Assembly (NCBI GenBank): GCA_030248225.1
Contig: JASANE010011877.1
Span: forward strand, 1 to 64,000
Length of the DNA: 64,000 nucleotides
Source of the DNA: Trileptium ribeirensis
Lineage: Eukaryota > Nematoda > Enoplea > Enoplida > Thoracostomopsidae
Direction: 5' to 3'
Shown here: one piece after another, positions 49,105 to 61,825 of the stretch
Layout: every line of letters begins with the position of its first letter
How positions within the stretch are numbered: position 1 is the first letter of the stretch
Made by a program: the position numbers and the translations under genes
Notes under the pieces: model-generated
Databases searched by the model: none
What the model saw: only the letters and a program-made list of their open reading frames with translations
What the model was told of the DNA's origin: nothing

Positions 49105-49400
49105 CGTTGGTAACTACCGTAAGGATTCGACCCCTCGAAACCGCATTTGACCCGTCACCGATGAAGCTCAGCATACCATGCGACCTGTTTGGGAAACTTT
49201 ATCACATTTTGACACCAATTTTCTGTGAAATTTATCATAAATTGGAAAAATTGAAGAAATTTTTGGCAAAGATACATGAAAATGTGGCAAAATTTCAGCT
49301 AAATTGGGCAAATTAAGTGTTCCTAAAAATTTCAAAAAATATACCTTCGCACTCTGCCTTCCACATCCCACCAGCCGGAACAGTCTACACCCTGTGTCAA
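49105..49400 (+). repeat. TTGGCAAA-rich degenerate repeat, possible family A relative
   Basis: Repeated GGCAAA / GGAAAAATT / GGGCAAATT phrases (about 49200-49316) followed by a C-rich tail (CCACATCCCACCAGCCGG) match the layout of 7840-8010. Order and composition agree more than exact bases do. The opposing 67- to 69-codon frames here are by-products. Confidence 0.4.
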
Positions 49401-52400
49401 TGAATGATGAATTATGCTTCCCTTTGGTTAATGGTAAAGGTTTAATCCAAAAACGATGTATTTTCTCGAATATATTGCATTAACCGCCCAATAGTATTTT
49501 AAAAATTAATATGTATATATCTATATTACACAAGTTATATACATAAATGTATGTATAATTGATCATCATTCAAAATTCGAATATTGCTTAGACGAAGACG
49601 GCACCTTCCATATAAAAATAGTCTTTTCGTTTTTAAGCTATAAGGAAATAAACGGGTATGCTTTGAAGCGATAGTTGGCGGTACAATCAATTAGTGAGTG
49701 CCTGTCGTAAACAAACACCTAAACGCTTAGGTTATGAATGACCCACCATGTGGAAGTATAGTCCACATATTGATTGGTTTGCACTGCGAACGATATGATG
49801 CACCGTAATATCATTATTATCAAATAATTTTGTATTGTGCCCAGGGCACCATCGACTTTTCTGTATGGTGCCGTTGACACCCTCAAATTCAAGTTACGAT
49901 GACAACATTAAACAATAAAAGAAAAATCAAAGAAATACTGTTTATCTATTAAACGAATTGCACAACCGTTAGAATGTATATAATTGAATTTTGCAGACAC
50001 GAGGCTAAACAGTTAGAAGCAGGCAGAAATTCCACCCTTCTCCGCTTTGATATCTACCTGCTCCGCCCCTTTGCATAGCCAAGAAAGCAGCGCAATCGTG
50101 ATACTCAGAGCTGAGATAACTGTACATATCAGTATGTTTTATGTTTTATCAAAACTAACAGGTGACTTCTGCATGAAACTGATCATGACTATAATGAAAT
50201 CTTATCAGGCATAAGTACACAATACGAAAATAAAAAACGTTGACGGACTAGTACCGTTAAAGAATTCCCTCTTACCTCGCGCTTTACTCGTGCGGCACAC
50301 GAAACCATCACTCATCACTCCTCGCATGACCCGTGAGACCCTGGGGGTCAACCCGCCGACTTCCAACTATGCATCATGTAAGATCAAACAGAGAATCATG
50401 TGTTGACTTTTGTGCAAATTAAAGCAACACCATATCCTAAATGGTTTATCGACAAACAGAGATTAATATATTTACGAACTTAATAAAAAAACTGATACTA
50501 TTACTCGACTAATTCTGTCATGCGCAATGGGCAAAACTGCGCCTGAAGCACATTGCGAGACGCTCTGTACGCTGAGTTTACAGTGTGTTGTGGTTTGGAC
50601 TTCGTGTGCTCGCTTCGTGAAGATCTTTAAATAACCAAGCAGTGTCTTGGAAATGGTCTAGCGGCTAGTACGAGTCTACGGCAGTGTACGAGGCTTGCAA
50701 ACAAACGAACAAAATTCAATTCACGCGCGAGGCAAAAATTTATTCAATATTACATGAAATTCGCATCAAGATATTCGTGAAAGTGTCAATAGTTGCATTT
50801 TAAATTCAGTGACTTAAATTTTGATTTTGCTGAATTTAAGATTCTGGCAAAACTATAATAAAACAACCGGTTTTTTCTTTCACTAAAAGATTGGATAATT
50901 TCACGTTTTAGCAGTGTTTAAGATGAAATCAGTTGAATGAACTAGTCTTGAAAGACTATCGAAAACACAGTGGGACACCTTTTTTAGGAGTTATGCTGTA
51001 CAGTGTGGCATGCTCAGTCTTAAGATAAAGCTTTATGTACAGTTTTTGACTTAAATTATGTTTAAGTGTTCCTTAACCAACAGCGATACACATGTATGTG
51101 CGTGCTATTTAGTCGTTCCGTTTCCGAGCTTGTACTTATACTTTTTCTTTTAAACTTGGCATTTTATAATGCTCCGCATGTACATATATAGATGCATATA
51201 TAGATGTATATATAATGCAGCTCAACGAGTCATGTAAATGACGCTGTTTTGAAATGTTTTGAATATTGAAATGTATCAAACTGAGCCGACCCAGGTTGGT
51301 TGGTATATAAGTGTTTCGTTGGTAGTTAGGTTGTTGGTTAAGTTCTCATATTTTCCACCAGTCACAGTTCGTTATGTCACTCTAAAGAAAAGTGCCGGAA
51401 GTTATTATCAGACTTGGACAGGAAGCCCACAACCTACGCCAGTTAGGTAAAGCTTTAGTTCGACTTCTTATCTTAAATATGCTCTTTCGAACAACAACAG
51501 CTACAACAATAATAATTCTTGCTAAAAGCAGTATCTCAGCAGGGTTCCTTGTTACAACATAACTATCAAATACTAAGAATTACCTTTGATTTTAGATACA
51601 ACTAGCTTAGAATGAGAAAGCTAGTATTAAAATTAATGTGCTTTCGCAATAATGCATTTGATTTATTATCTGACATCACATTTATTATATTTCCATCGAA
51701 TATATGCTTCCAGTAAAATAGCGGTTTGATTGCACCGTTAAACTTGTAGCTCTCTTCCGTTGGGATCAATTAGTGTAGGCTCTTCAATTAGCATTTCCGT
51801 ACTATCGTCTACATTTGATAATAGCTAGTGTGTTCCTTGTTGAGGTTACGCGATGCATTCACTACTATTGTGTTTACAGTAGGATGGTTTGTATTCAGTC
51901 CTAAACATACTTTATTTAACATATCCAAAAGCGGATACACAGTGGCTCGGTATGTTGTGGTACTCTCTGACGTTCAATTTCAGTTCAGTGGAAATGTAAC
52001 ATAAACTTTTATCTGAATCATCGATTTTAATGGAGTTCTATTTTAATGTTTCTAAGCTAATGAAGTCTTGTAATTTTGGTTTGCAGCGATTCTCTTACAA
52101 ACCTGAAGTCGTGTTTCCGATGCGACATAACTTTAGCTTAACATTAAACATATACTAGCAACTTTTGGCATCGGATATTATCGTCGCACCGCTGACGTAC
52201 AATGCTAGACAGGCTAAATACCATTGCGTCTTTCAAAATTGTATATTAAGTTAAGCCTTAAAATAAAATAAATATGCTAAGACACAAACAATTACGTGAA
52301 CACAATTTTTCGGCTGGGAAAAATTGCAGTGGAAATGGTTGATTGGTTTGACGTTTTACTAATAACCGACTTGTCTATGATTCGAGCACGTACCTGTCTT

Positions 52401-52659
52401 TACTGTGTTTTTACTTTGCTTCCTCGCGAATTTTCGATAAATGAAAACGGTGACTTGAAGTACCGTGTTCAACGTAGCAAACCTGAACGTAGTAAATCAA
52501 AGAAATACGAATTTTCTTGCGAATTGATGCGTGGGACCTACATGATGTTAGGTTTGGTCTAATTGTCCGATAAACGGTTGAAAACAACTTATGGAGAGCA
52601 ACATTCTTTCAAAGAACCAACCCTAAATTGTAGCTATGGGCCTGCTATTTTTAGGTCAG
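49401..52659. other. AT-rich DNA; two weak exon-like stretches, no gene called
   Basis: The stretch 51359-51450 has a pyrimidine-containing acceptor-like end (CCACCAGTCACAG, ending about 51367), an open phase, and a GTAAAG donor-like site near 51448. The frame 52296-52562 (88 codons) is richer in charged residues than neighbours. Neither has a recognisable domain. At 51181-51215 there is ATATATAGATG simple sequence. Confidence 0.45.
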
Positions 52660-52930
52660 TATAATAAACTGTAGGTGCTTGAGGTCCGTCGGCTTACTGT
52701 GGATAGTTGGGTTGGTGGAGTGGTGGGGCGAAGTTCGGGGTAGCGGTAAGTCAGGACCAGCAAATGTTCGAAATTTTAGCGACTCGTAATCTAAAATTTT
52801 GCCCAATTTTCCCATGTTTTTTCTGAAAGATTTTCCCAATTTTTGGCAATCTGTGCTAATTTTTACCAAATTTTGCCAAATTAAGTAAAATTTTCCGTGC
52901 ATTATCGGTGACTATTGGGCAGATGATGAT
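52660..52930 (-). repeat. TTGGCAAA-rich degenerate repeat, minus orientation
   Basis: On the minus strand it reads GGCAAAATTTGGTAAAAATT, GCCAAAAATTGGGAAAATC and GGGCAAAATTTTAG, then a C-rich part (CCCCACCACTCCACCAACCC). This is the same layout as 49105-49400 and 7840-8010, inverted. Confidence 0.45.
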
Positions 52931-55095
52931 GGGAGTGATTGCTGTGCCTTCAGTTTGAAGCAAATATGGCCTGAGGTATCTAAGTGCTAGAGTAGTTAAC
53001 AACAACCCTATGCTCATCAATGATATAAGCAACGAACATTACTAACTGGCTTGGCTGACTTTTCTTTTAGAAAAGAAACAAAACACTCTTACTTTCTCTT
53101 GAAATTTCTTTCAAAACCTTTGTTTCTACAAACCGAATTTTTAGTTGTGCCTTATTATTTACTAAGGTTGGATACGAATTATCCCACTAATCACTTTTGT
53201 TTTACGTGTGACGTGTTTGCGCTATCTAGGGTTTAATAAAGGCCACCGGCTATCAAGTTGGAAAGTTATATATACTGAATCTTAACTCTTCCGTTCAGAA
53301 AACGCATATAGTCACATGTCAATATCTATAGATTATGGTATAGAAAATGTGTTGTTATTCTTTTTTACTGTACCAAATTTCGTTGAAATAATAATTATTA
53401 GGTTTTTTAATTAACAATCCAACCAAATTTTCGTTGTTCGTCGTATTAGCAATAAGTCAGCAACATTCATCACAAGCAGTAATTTGATACACATATTGGT
53501 TTCGGTGATTTACAAATGAGTAGACTCTGGCTGAGACCGTCCAAAAAGATCTTGAAGACAAAATTTATCCATTACATCTAAGGTAAGTTGAACGCTTTGC
53601 AACGAATCCTTGCTGGTATTTAAAATGATGCCATTTTAAGACAAATTTTAATAATTTGTGAATTTATAACCATTGTCAACGATTTTGACTGGTACGATAG
53701 TGTATAAAATAAAACAATGTAAATCATTAATTTGATTTAACTGTAACTTAAATGACTTTTTCATGAAACGCTATTTAATTCCATCAACGGGGTTTATTTT
53801 AGGGATTGCAATAGAGAGTACCTTCGAGCAAAGTTAAATCTATTGTAAATTGAACAAGCCACAAAGCCCGGAAAATATTGAGGGTTTGTGAATTTATTCT
53901 GTTATTCATTGAGTCGTCGTATTAATTTAAATCCTGCTTAGGAAAACAAAATATATAATACTTCAAGTGCATACGAGGGTTTGGCCAAGTGAGGTCATGT
54001 ACGCTCCCCCTCCGTACAGCATCTGTGCCCCCTGAAATGTAAGAGAAAACTGAAGATCTCGTATGTTTGTGAAAGGTTGGTTTGAGCTGTGCCCCACTAG
54101 CACATTCAGTGTCCCTACGTTCAGAAGTTTCTGGCTACGCACGTAATTCATAAGATTTGAACTGTGCTACCCTATTTTGTTTGTGATTTATGGTTTCTGC
54201 AGTTTTATTCTACACCAGTGTTAAAATTTAAAATATAAAATGTCATAAAGAAAAAATATGTCATTTAGCCTCATAAATGAACAAGAAATGACGCTTATTT
54301 TTGTGCGGATGTTTGGACCAACAATAACTTATTTAGAAATTCGAGTGCTAGTGGCAACTTTATGTGCAAAAGTCAAGAAGCAAATAATTCGATCGATTCG
54401 ATAATAGTGACACCTATATGAACTGAAACAATTTTGATCATTCGATTTGATCAAACGTTATGAAATTTCCAAGGTTTACCAACAATAGCAAGTGTATATG
54501 TATCACTTTGCAAACGCCTCTTATATATTTTGTTAAGAAGATAAGCATGATCTCCCTTTCTGATGCACAATTCCCAACTTAAACAAATTTGCAGGCTGAG
54601 TTCTTCATGTGCTTATTGGCAACGTTTTTGCTTTAACACTTTATGGACTATTATATGCGCGTTGTTGTTTGCTCGGTTTGCGATTAGCTTTAATTGTGCA
54701 ATAACTAAGAAGTAGTTCAGGCGGTAGTGGTCGTGATTTCCACCAAAGCGTTTCGGTTCTCGAAAAGCAAATTAGTCGTAAAGAGTTAAAATTTCGAATT
54801 GTGAGTGTAAGAACTTGCATCTAAAGTTTGTGGAAATAATTAGTTTCTAGTTTATATATTTATTGGACAAACGTGGTTATAACTTTTGGCATTTAGAGAA
54901 AGTTTTTTAAACAAATTTTAAACAGATTCATGTAAAATTTTTATACGAGAAGCTATAAGAGCTATTAGTCTTTGTACTGTGTCACTTGTAAGCTTGGATG
55001 ATACTGGCACGCGTTTGCGCATTTTGACGAAACTTAGTGTGGCCACTGCAGTGACATTTGCCATGCCGCAAAACATACATACATACATTTTTATA
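52931..55095. other. AT-rich DNA without recognisable gene
   Basis: Nothing distinct. A short GC-richer patch with CCCCCTCC and GTGCCCCCTG lies at 54000-54040. Frames of about 60 codons look random. Confidence 0.6.
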
Positions 55096-55103
55096 TCACG
55101 CAC

Positions 55104-55272
55104 AGGGGCGTCGCTACGGCAGTACTGGGGGAGTCCTGCTGCACCACCCTCCCTTTGGGGTTTGTGCCCCACAATACGTCTGCTAAAGCCTTTTTCAACT
55201 TGTAGCTGTCTGTTGAATCACCCTACACAATGCCTATGTGGCCCCAGCTAAAATTTTCCGGCGACGTCTCTA
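55104..55272. mobile_element. 169-bp hAT-like MITE with 8-bp target duplication
   Basis: The left end CAGGGGCGTCGCTACGG and the reverse complement of the right end, TAGAGACGTCGCCGG, share GACGTCGC/GGCGTCGC as imperfect terminal repeats. The flanking octamers are ATCACGCA (55096-55103) and ATCATGCA (55273-55280), 7 of 8 matching. Short CAGGGGC-type ends with 8-bp duplications are typical of hAT-superfamily non-autonomous elements. No coding sequence; the overlapping frames on both strands are incidental. Confidence 0.65.
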
Positions 55273-55280
55273 ATCATGCA

Positions 55281-57109
55281 TGGCTCGATGTATGAAATGA
55301 ATGTAATGTACATACAATATGCACCATTATAATAGCTGTGTCATTCTTAGAACAAGCGTAAATGTTGTGCAAACTCGTAGCGACAAAGCGATGTGATATT
55401 TAGCATTATTTGCACTAACACCGCCGGCAAATTGACCTCGTTCAATATCTAAAATGATTTTGTTTTATAAAATTAAATCGCTGATAAAGAAATACACATA
55501 TATTGTTATTTTTTATAAATACACACTAGTGCTATTGATTATATTTCCACAAACATCACAGGCCGCTAGCACTGAAGGCTCCGTTTCAATGAACTAAATT
55601 TTTGCCAATAGTAATTAAGGACTCCATATATTACATTAAAATGGCTATGCCGATCTTACTTGGCTCAAATTTTTGTGGAATACATGTTACTTGATGGAAT
55701 TTCTATTTAATCCCATCAACACATCAGTTGCTGCTATATGACTCTAATTTTCACATTGCATGTAACTTTAGGGTGTGTATTAATAATACTAATGTACGCG
55801 ATTAACAGCTTCTGCGAGACAATTAAAGATTTACGTTCCCATTTTAGGCAGTAAACAATGTAATGAAATGTGTTGCCATACAGTACACAACTGTTATAGA
55901 TGGCCACCAAATAATCTAGACATAAAGAAATATGGACAGTAACTGTGTACCCCAAGTACATGTGGCTACAGCAGTCCAAGAATTTAACTAGTTATACTGT
56001 CTCAAAATGAAGCAGCATCGAATTATGCTTAACCCGAAACGTTTAACTATTAAAACAAACGTAATAATTGGACCAGATTCAGCCACAATGCACAGCTCTG
56101 AGCGTATTAGATACTAGAAAGGTATCTTGACTGGGATGTGCAACAGGTTTCTGGGCAAGCTTTGCTAACAGAATAGTATATTTTGAGGGATCACTAATTG
56201 TTCCGCCCTACAAACCTGTACAATACACAAATTTGTTATCTTTAAAATTCTATTTAAGACGATTGTAATGTTGATTACATGTGGATTTGGTAATATTATT
56301 TTAGAGGAATACATTAACGTAAAATAATCGGTTTCCGTTAAAATGTCCGATAACACCGAAACTTTTGCAGTGCCAAAGTGGTAAACAAACTCTAGCACTA
56401 TCGGCTTGTAACACTGGCAAATACTGAATTTTAGATGGGGTTGGTGGTACACGGACCTCGACCCGTATTTGGTCAGCAAATCGAGCTAATACACTTTGCA
56501 TTCTTTTAAAGCTTTGATGGCTTAACTAAGCTTCGACTGGGGCCCACACACCCCTCCCTCTGGATCCGATCCGCTAGGAGGTTCGTAAAGTGTTCCAATA
56601 ACCGGATTGGTCATTATGATACGAACTGAATAGGAACTATACTAATCAAATAAACATGTAGTTGCACAGTCAGACAAAAGACGAGAACAAAGTCAACGAT
56701 AAATTGATCAGACAGCGTCGCTCACTGTAACGGTGATAAAATACATTTACATTAGACCAGAAACACATCATGTATGAATATATATTAAATAACACGCTCA
56801 ATGAAACATTTTATACACGCCATCTGTGGGATGGCGGTGAAAAAAGTATTGTTGATTGCACAGAAACGATGATATAAACGTCGTTGTATGCTAGAAGTTC
56901 TATTGCCTTGACATGTCAGTTTCGCGTGCCACTGCTTTGATGAAACACGAAGCCAGAAGACAATACAGTGGGCGATTATCATGCGGAATGAATACTGCGT
57001 TAATAACCGCTTCGCTAATGTAAATGTTTTATTTGAAATAAGATCACACGACACGTAAACTATAGTGTGACATCTAATATGCACGTATTATTAATGATTT
57101 ATTGGATCT
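55281..57109. other. AT-rich DNA without recognisable gene
   Basis: Three overlapping minus-strand frames (55734-55979, 56165-56479, 56785-57084) have no domain. A GC-richer patch at 56535-56585 (CACCCCTCCCTCTGGATCCG) looks like the tail of a dispersed element but has no identifiable partner end. Confidence 0.55.
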
Positions 57110-57780
57110 GTGCATAGTGATCAATGTAACGGTGCATATGGGGCGTATGTTATAAAACCGGGATCTAAACATGAGAATTATGTTTAAAAATTCCTTGAGA
57201 ACCGATGTTATTGTATCTATTTAAATCCTACATAGCCTTGCAATAATTATGAGCATTTTAGCGGGAAACATTTTATCAGTGTTCCCAAATGAGCAAAATT
57301 ATAAAATTTCACAGCAAAATGTTAAATTGGGAACATTTATCATGGAAAATTGTTCACAACCGAGAAATTACTGGTTAATCCCCTGTTGCTTTCTCCGATG
57401 CCACCACCATACCGCCAAAACATCTCTGTGCATACAGATATCAATGTCACGGTGTAGAAGTGAAGAAGCTAAATAATCGGCACCCAAAGTTGGAAATTAT
57501 GTCCAAAAATTTTATTACTATATTATTTTATTATACTTTGAGAACCGACGACACTGTATCTATCTAGGTTCTAGATCCCATTTTAGCAGTTATGAGCTTT
57601 GTAGCTCGAAACATTTTAGCAATTCCAAGCAAAATTACAAAATTATGAGGACAAATAGGGTCATTTTTATGACCAGAAAATGCGCAGAACGGAGAAATTA
57701 CAGGTTACTCCCTACACCACCCCATTTGCCGGCACGTACCCCCTCCCCTCCTCGCAGCCATGTATTCCAAGCTGACGGTG
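57110..57780 (+). repeat. Diverged tandem duplication, 343-bp step
   Basis: TTGAGAACCGA at 57195 and 57538 is followed in both copies by TTGTATCTATYTA / CTGTATCTATCTA, TTATGAGC, GAAACATTTTA, GCAAAATTA-AAATT, GAGAAATTAC-GGTTA-TCCC and a C-rich CCACC segment. Each copy ends with a TCACGGTG / TGACGGTG phrase that also stands just 5' of copy 1 (57120s), so a third partial unit is likely. The layout (AAAATT phrases then C-rich) resembles the TTGGCAAA repeats. Confidence 0.65.
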
Positions 57781-58569
57781 CATCGGCACATAAGCTATAA
57801 ACCTTATCAGTAATTGATTAAAAATTGCCTGCCTTGGAAGCAGTTTTTCGAAAATTACGCACTGCGTGTTCAAGGCAATCTTTATATACCATCTACTGTG
57901 AAAAGGACAACTTCCATCATAGGTATCGGTAAATAAGAATTAATAGGTAAAAAACAAAAGCCTGATGACTTTAGTTTATCGATTTTTCGGTGTGGGACAA
58001 ACGGTATTGTCAGCCCACACTTTTGACAAATTGGTAAAGTAGAAACAAACGCCCTAAACACATCGTATAAAAGCTTACAGTATTGCAAATAAGGCTGATT
58101 CAGTCTTTACTAACTAGCTTCTGCAGAGGTTGGGTACTCTTTTGTTTTATATGTTAAATAATTAAGGTTTCGCAGCTTTTTTGGTGGAAACCTTAACGAA
58201 GTGGCGTTAAAGTGAAAGTGCTAGAGGATTACTGCTACAAAATTAAAAGCTTATTAATGAGGCAGAAACTTAACTCCCACTTTTGATGTGATTCCTATGT
58301 TTGTGCAGACATGACACAGTGCAGTATTGTAGCTGACAAATGCGTCGGAGTTAATTTTAATTATAAATTATTATATACCTTTTGTGGCTATATTTTTTCA
58401 TTAAAGTTTTAGCCATTTTAACAATTCAAAAATTATTTACTTGCCGCGCGTGTGGTACTTTTATACACACTCTAAAAACTCTCGAAATATTAATTCAGTA
58501 AACTACGTATTAACAGTATCGCTTTCAATTGCCATTGTAACATAATTTTCCAAGCGGTAATGAGGGTTT
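57781..58569. other. AT-rich DNA without recognisable gene
   Basis: No repeat or gene noticed; the 68-codon frame at 57882-58088 (minus) looks random. Confidence 0.6.
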
Positions 58570-61110
58570 AGGTATGGGAAATATGGTTTGGGGTCCTACG
58601 CTTAGGGGGTAACCCAGCGCTTTTGATGTACAGTATATATTTGCCGTTGGGTTTACCCTAGATATTAATACTAGACATTATTCTGCAAATAGTATGTTTC
58701 AAATGTGTTGCCAGTAGCGGATCCACAAATTTCCGAGAACGTCGGTGCAGTTTGGCTAAATTTTTTCCGACCTTCCGACCTAGGGAGGGGTTTACTGAAA
58801 ACTCGACTACAATTTCTGTACGTGTTTTTATTGGCTATATTCCATTATCCCCAGCCCGAATTTGGTCAGTTTTGAAGATACATAGCTGATTTTGGTACCA
58901 ATCGTTTCAGCTCGATGAGTCGGTTCAAAAAACTCCTTTTACCCATATTCCTGAAACTTTTTTAATTTTTTGAGGTCCCAATGGTCTCCCCTTGGGGGCC
59001 CATAAATTTTTTTATTCGGAATATGGTCATGCTTGGCACCATTCGACTCGGCTTGATGAGACAATTGTGTAGTGTATTGAAATATACGCCACCGTTAGAA
59101 AGTTATGAGGGCCGAAGTAAATCTGAAGGGTGAAAATAAAATGCAATCCACGCCGTTCTCCATATACGAAGCCTAAGCCGCAGTCTTAGCCTTAGCTAAG
59201 GTCCTTATATGACACATACACTAAGCCTAAGCCTAAGTCATAACGTTATAACGTACCACCCTTAACATACGGTAAGGTCGGACCCCTTCCCCAAAAACAA
59301 TACTTAATCTAATTCTGTAGACCGGGAAATGTTCTCAGCACTCATTTCGTTGCCATATATGAGATTGGGATGAACTAAACCATATTCATTTGTCACAAAA
59401 GCAACATTAACACAGTGAATATTTGATCAATTAGAACCTACCATTCCGAAGCTATAGACTATAACAGCGAAATGTACGAAAATTTCGGTTTAAAGGTATA
59501 CTTTTGGTTATTTTTGCCATAGATGCAACGAATTTAAAAATCCATATTATTCGCTATATATACAACCTAAAGGCGCATATTGGCAAAAATTAAACAATAT
59601 GCAACCAACTGATTCAAAGTTATAGTGCAAAGCTACAGTTACACTAGCCGAACCAACTGATTCAAAATTGTTTTTGCTTTCATTTTCAGTTACCAAAAGG
59701 ACTTACATACTGGTTAGATATTTACTGCCACACATATGATCGCTTAGATCGCCTGTGCTGTTAATATAATTATCACGTCGCTTTATCAGTCAAATATTTA
59801 AAGTCCGCATTACGAAATCTCGACTTCTGTTGGTCTATCTTGGCGTTGGCTTCCCGTGATCGTGGTAATGGAGGCATACAGATAAATGGTTTTACTACTA
59901 CGCGACGACGGTTAATCGCAAAAAAATAGGGATACGTTACCAACCGTTTTATCAGTAGCCGTTGTTTTTAATAATACTGAGTAATGTCTTACCTAGGTAA
60001 CAGAATGATTACGGCAGATTAATTATATTTAGTAATGAAAATGGATTTTAATGGGTTCTCTTTATGAGGAATGATTAGAAGCCAATTTTTATTCTTATAA
60101 CTTGTCTGTCCCACTCTACCGTATGTATTTCTTTACTGAAACGGAACAAGATAAGGGAGCTGAGTTTCTACTGAGCGCTCTAGGGGGTGATCGCGAAAAT
60201 TTCTTTTTTGTTTGTTCTGTCGTTCATAACTTATCGTCGGATGGATGGATTCCAATAAATTTTTTTATTCGATAACAAAAGTTATCCAATTTAGCCGTTT
60301 AGTTTAATGCCAGCACCTCGGACCCTGTCTTCGGATCAAAATGGCAAACACTGGTTTTAAGAACTCTGCCAATTTTGGCTATACGAGTACCAGTTTTCCC
60401 GAACCCACATCTCGCGACGCTGGCTTTGCATGGAAAAACCATACAGAAAGCCATACAGACTCAGCTCAACGAGACGTACAACATTCCTGACACGAATTTT
60501 TGTGGGAGCATTCCTTGGGCCGCTGTGGGCACAAATATTGTTCGTCGACAATTTGCTAGAAATTGCGATTTTTAACAAATTTCGGCATGTTGTTGCGCGT
60601 ACAACAAGTATCTATTAGGCTATTAAGCAGGCGAAAGACAATGGTTTTGATATTTAGAGTCCAACTTGACCATATTGCACTATTTTTATAGTGTTTAAAG
60701 AGTTTTACGGTCAACGACCCCGATTTTCAAAATGTGCGTTTTCATTTGTTTGGATTGCTCGCAGGGCATCAAGAGTGGCCTACATATAGGTTCTTCGGTT
60801 CGCTGAATACGAAAGGCTTGATTATCTAGGGTCCAGCATCAATATTTCATACCTTTTCAGATGTTTTCATTGGGTTTAGGGTCAATGAACCCGATTTTTG
60901 TAATACGGTCTATCTTGTTCAGTAGTTTGGATATGTAATTCGTACTGGTGCACCAAGAATGGTATATACATAGCTTTTTAGGCACGCCACATACGATGAT
61001 TCGGGTAACTATAGCCATCACGTATAAATCATAAGTGTTTAGTTGTTTTATGTAGATAATTTTGGTACTATTCGACTCAACTCGAATTCAATTAGAAAAT
61101 AACCAGTTCG
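58570..61110 (+). repeat. Zone of related diverged repeats around motif M
   Basis: GGTACCAATCGTTTCAGCTC (58894), GGCACCATTCGACTCGGCTT (59036), GACTCAGCTCAACGAGACG (about 60460) and GGTACTATTCGACTCAACTC (61063) are versions of one motif, often followed by GATGAGA. ATAAATTTTTTTATTCG recurs at about 58999 and 60257. Two copies of GGTCAA-GA-CCCCGATTTT occur 171 bp apart (60709, 60880), each followed by GTTYGGAT and a phrase near TACGAAAGG/TACGATGATTCGG. So the zone consists of short units, partly tandem, now strongly diverged. CAGTAGCGGATCCAC at about 58724 looks like a hAT-type end without a partner. No gene; the 73- and 66-codon frames at 60357-60578 overlap on opposite strands. Confidence 0.5.
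59130..59240 (+). repeat. CTAAGCCTAAG hairpin repeat, family T copy 3
   Basis: AAATAAAATGCA, CGCCGTTCTCCATATACG, AAGCCTAAGCC, TTATATGACACATACACTAA and GCCTAAGCCTAAG match copy 1 (13664-13760) nearly base for base over about 90 bp. It is followed directly by ATAACGTTATAACGT, which resembles the inverted ends of family B. Confidence 0.7.
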
Positions 61111-61154
61111 GCCAGTTATAGGACAAAATTATTTTCGGTTTTATTTGTTCACAA

Positions 61155-61216
61155 TTGGGCGTCCGCGACACTTGGACGTCCGCGACACACGGGCTTTTGC
61201 GACACTTGGGCATACG
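61155..61216 (+). repeat. 17-bp minisatellite, left array (direct)
   Basis: Units TTGGGCGTCCGCGACAC (61155), TTGGACGTCCGCGACAC (61172), ACGGGCTTTTGCGACAC (61189) and a partial TTGGGCATACG (61206). It is GC-rich against AT-rich flanks. The reverse complement of the same unit forms the array at 63838-63950, and a single diverged direct unit stands at 61826-61842. Confidence 0.85.
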
Positions 61217-61590
61217 TTTAATTTAAAACTTCATAATGAACGAAACCCACTTGGCTCAGATCTTCTCGTCATATACGACCTCACGTAAGAATATGTGTGC
61301 AGCATTCTCACTCTCCCAGTCAAATAATGAAGGAGAAAATCAATAACATCATTTTAACCCAAAATGTAAGCGAATATATGTATTTTTACAATGGATTCAG
61401 TGAGGTTGTTGAGACATTCATATTTTCACAGCCATAGCATAGGTGCCCAAGGTTTCTAGGCTTGGCAGGTAGGCGGTTCCGGCAAGGGAATACATGCCCT
61501 GGTTAAGTCAGGAGATGTAGAGGTGACTTAAATTTCTGAAATATCATAATTTCCCCTGAAACAAGTTAGCTAAAACTTTTAGACAGCCCC

Positions 61591-61678
61591 GACTTAGGCT
61601 TAGTGCATGTACCATATAAAGACCTAAGCCTAGGCTAAGGCTTAGGCTTAGTTTATCAGGAACTACATGGCATGAATT
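61591..61678 (-). repeat. CTAAGCCTAAG hairpin repeat, family T copy 4 (minus)
   Basis: On the minus strand: ATGCCATGTAGTTCCTGATA, AACTAAGCCTAAGCC, TTATATGGTACATGCAC, TAAGCCTAAGTC. Same order and spacing as copies 1 and 3. The unit contains short TTAGGC repeats, which by itself resembles nematode telomere repeat, but here it is interspersed and in hairpin form. Confidence 0.65.
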
Positions 61679-61825
61679 ACACTTTGGCCCCTCAGGGTTA
61701 CCTTGGCCGGCCATCTTATCGTATTCCGCACGTACTTTATACAATGTAATCGCCAAAAATTAAAGATTTTCCTGCGAGGAGTGATATGAGGGATATGGAG
61801 CGAGTAGCAAGTGGCCGCCCGACGC

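Noticed and set aside
61591..61656. Interstitial telomere repeat (TTAGGC)n
   Set aside because: Only short runs arranged as a hairpin, repeated with the same flanks at four places, so it belongs to a dispersed repeat.
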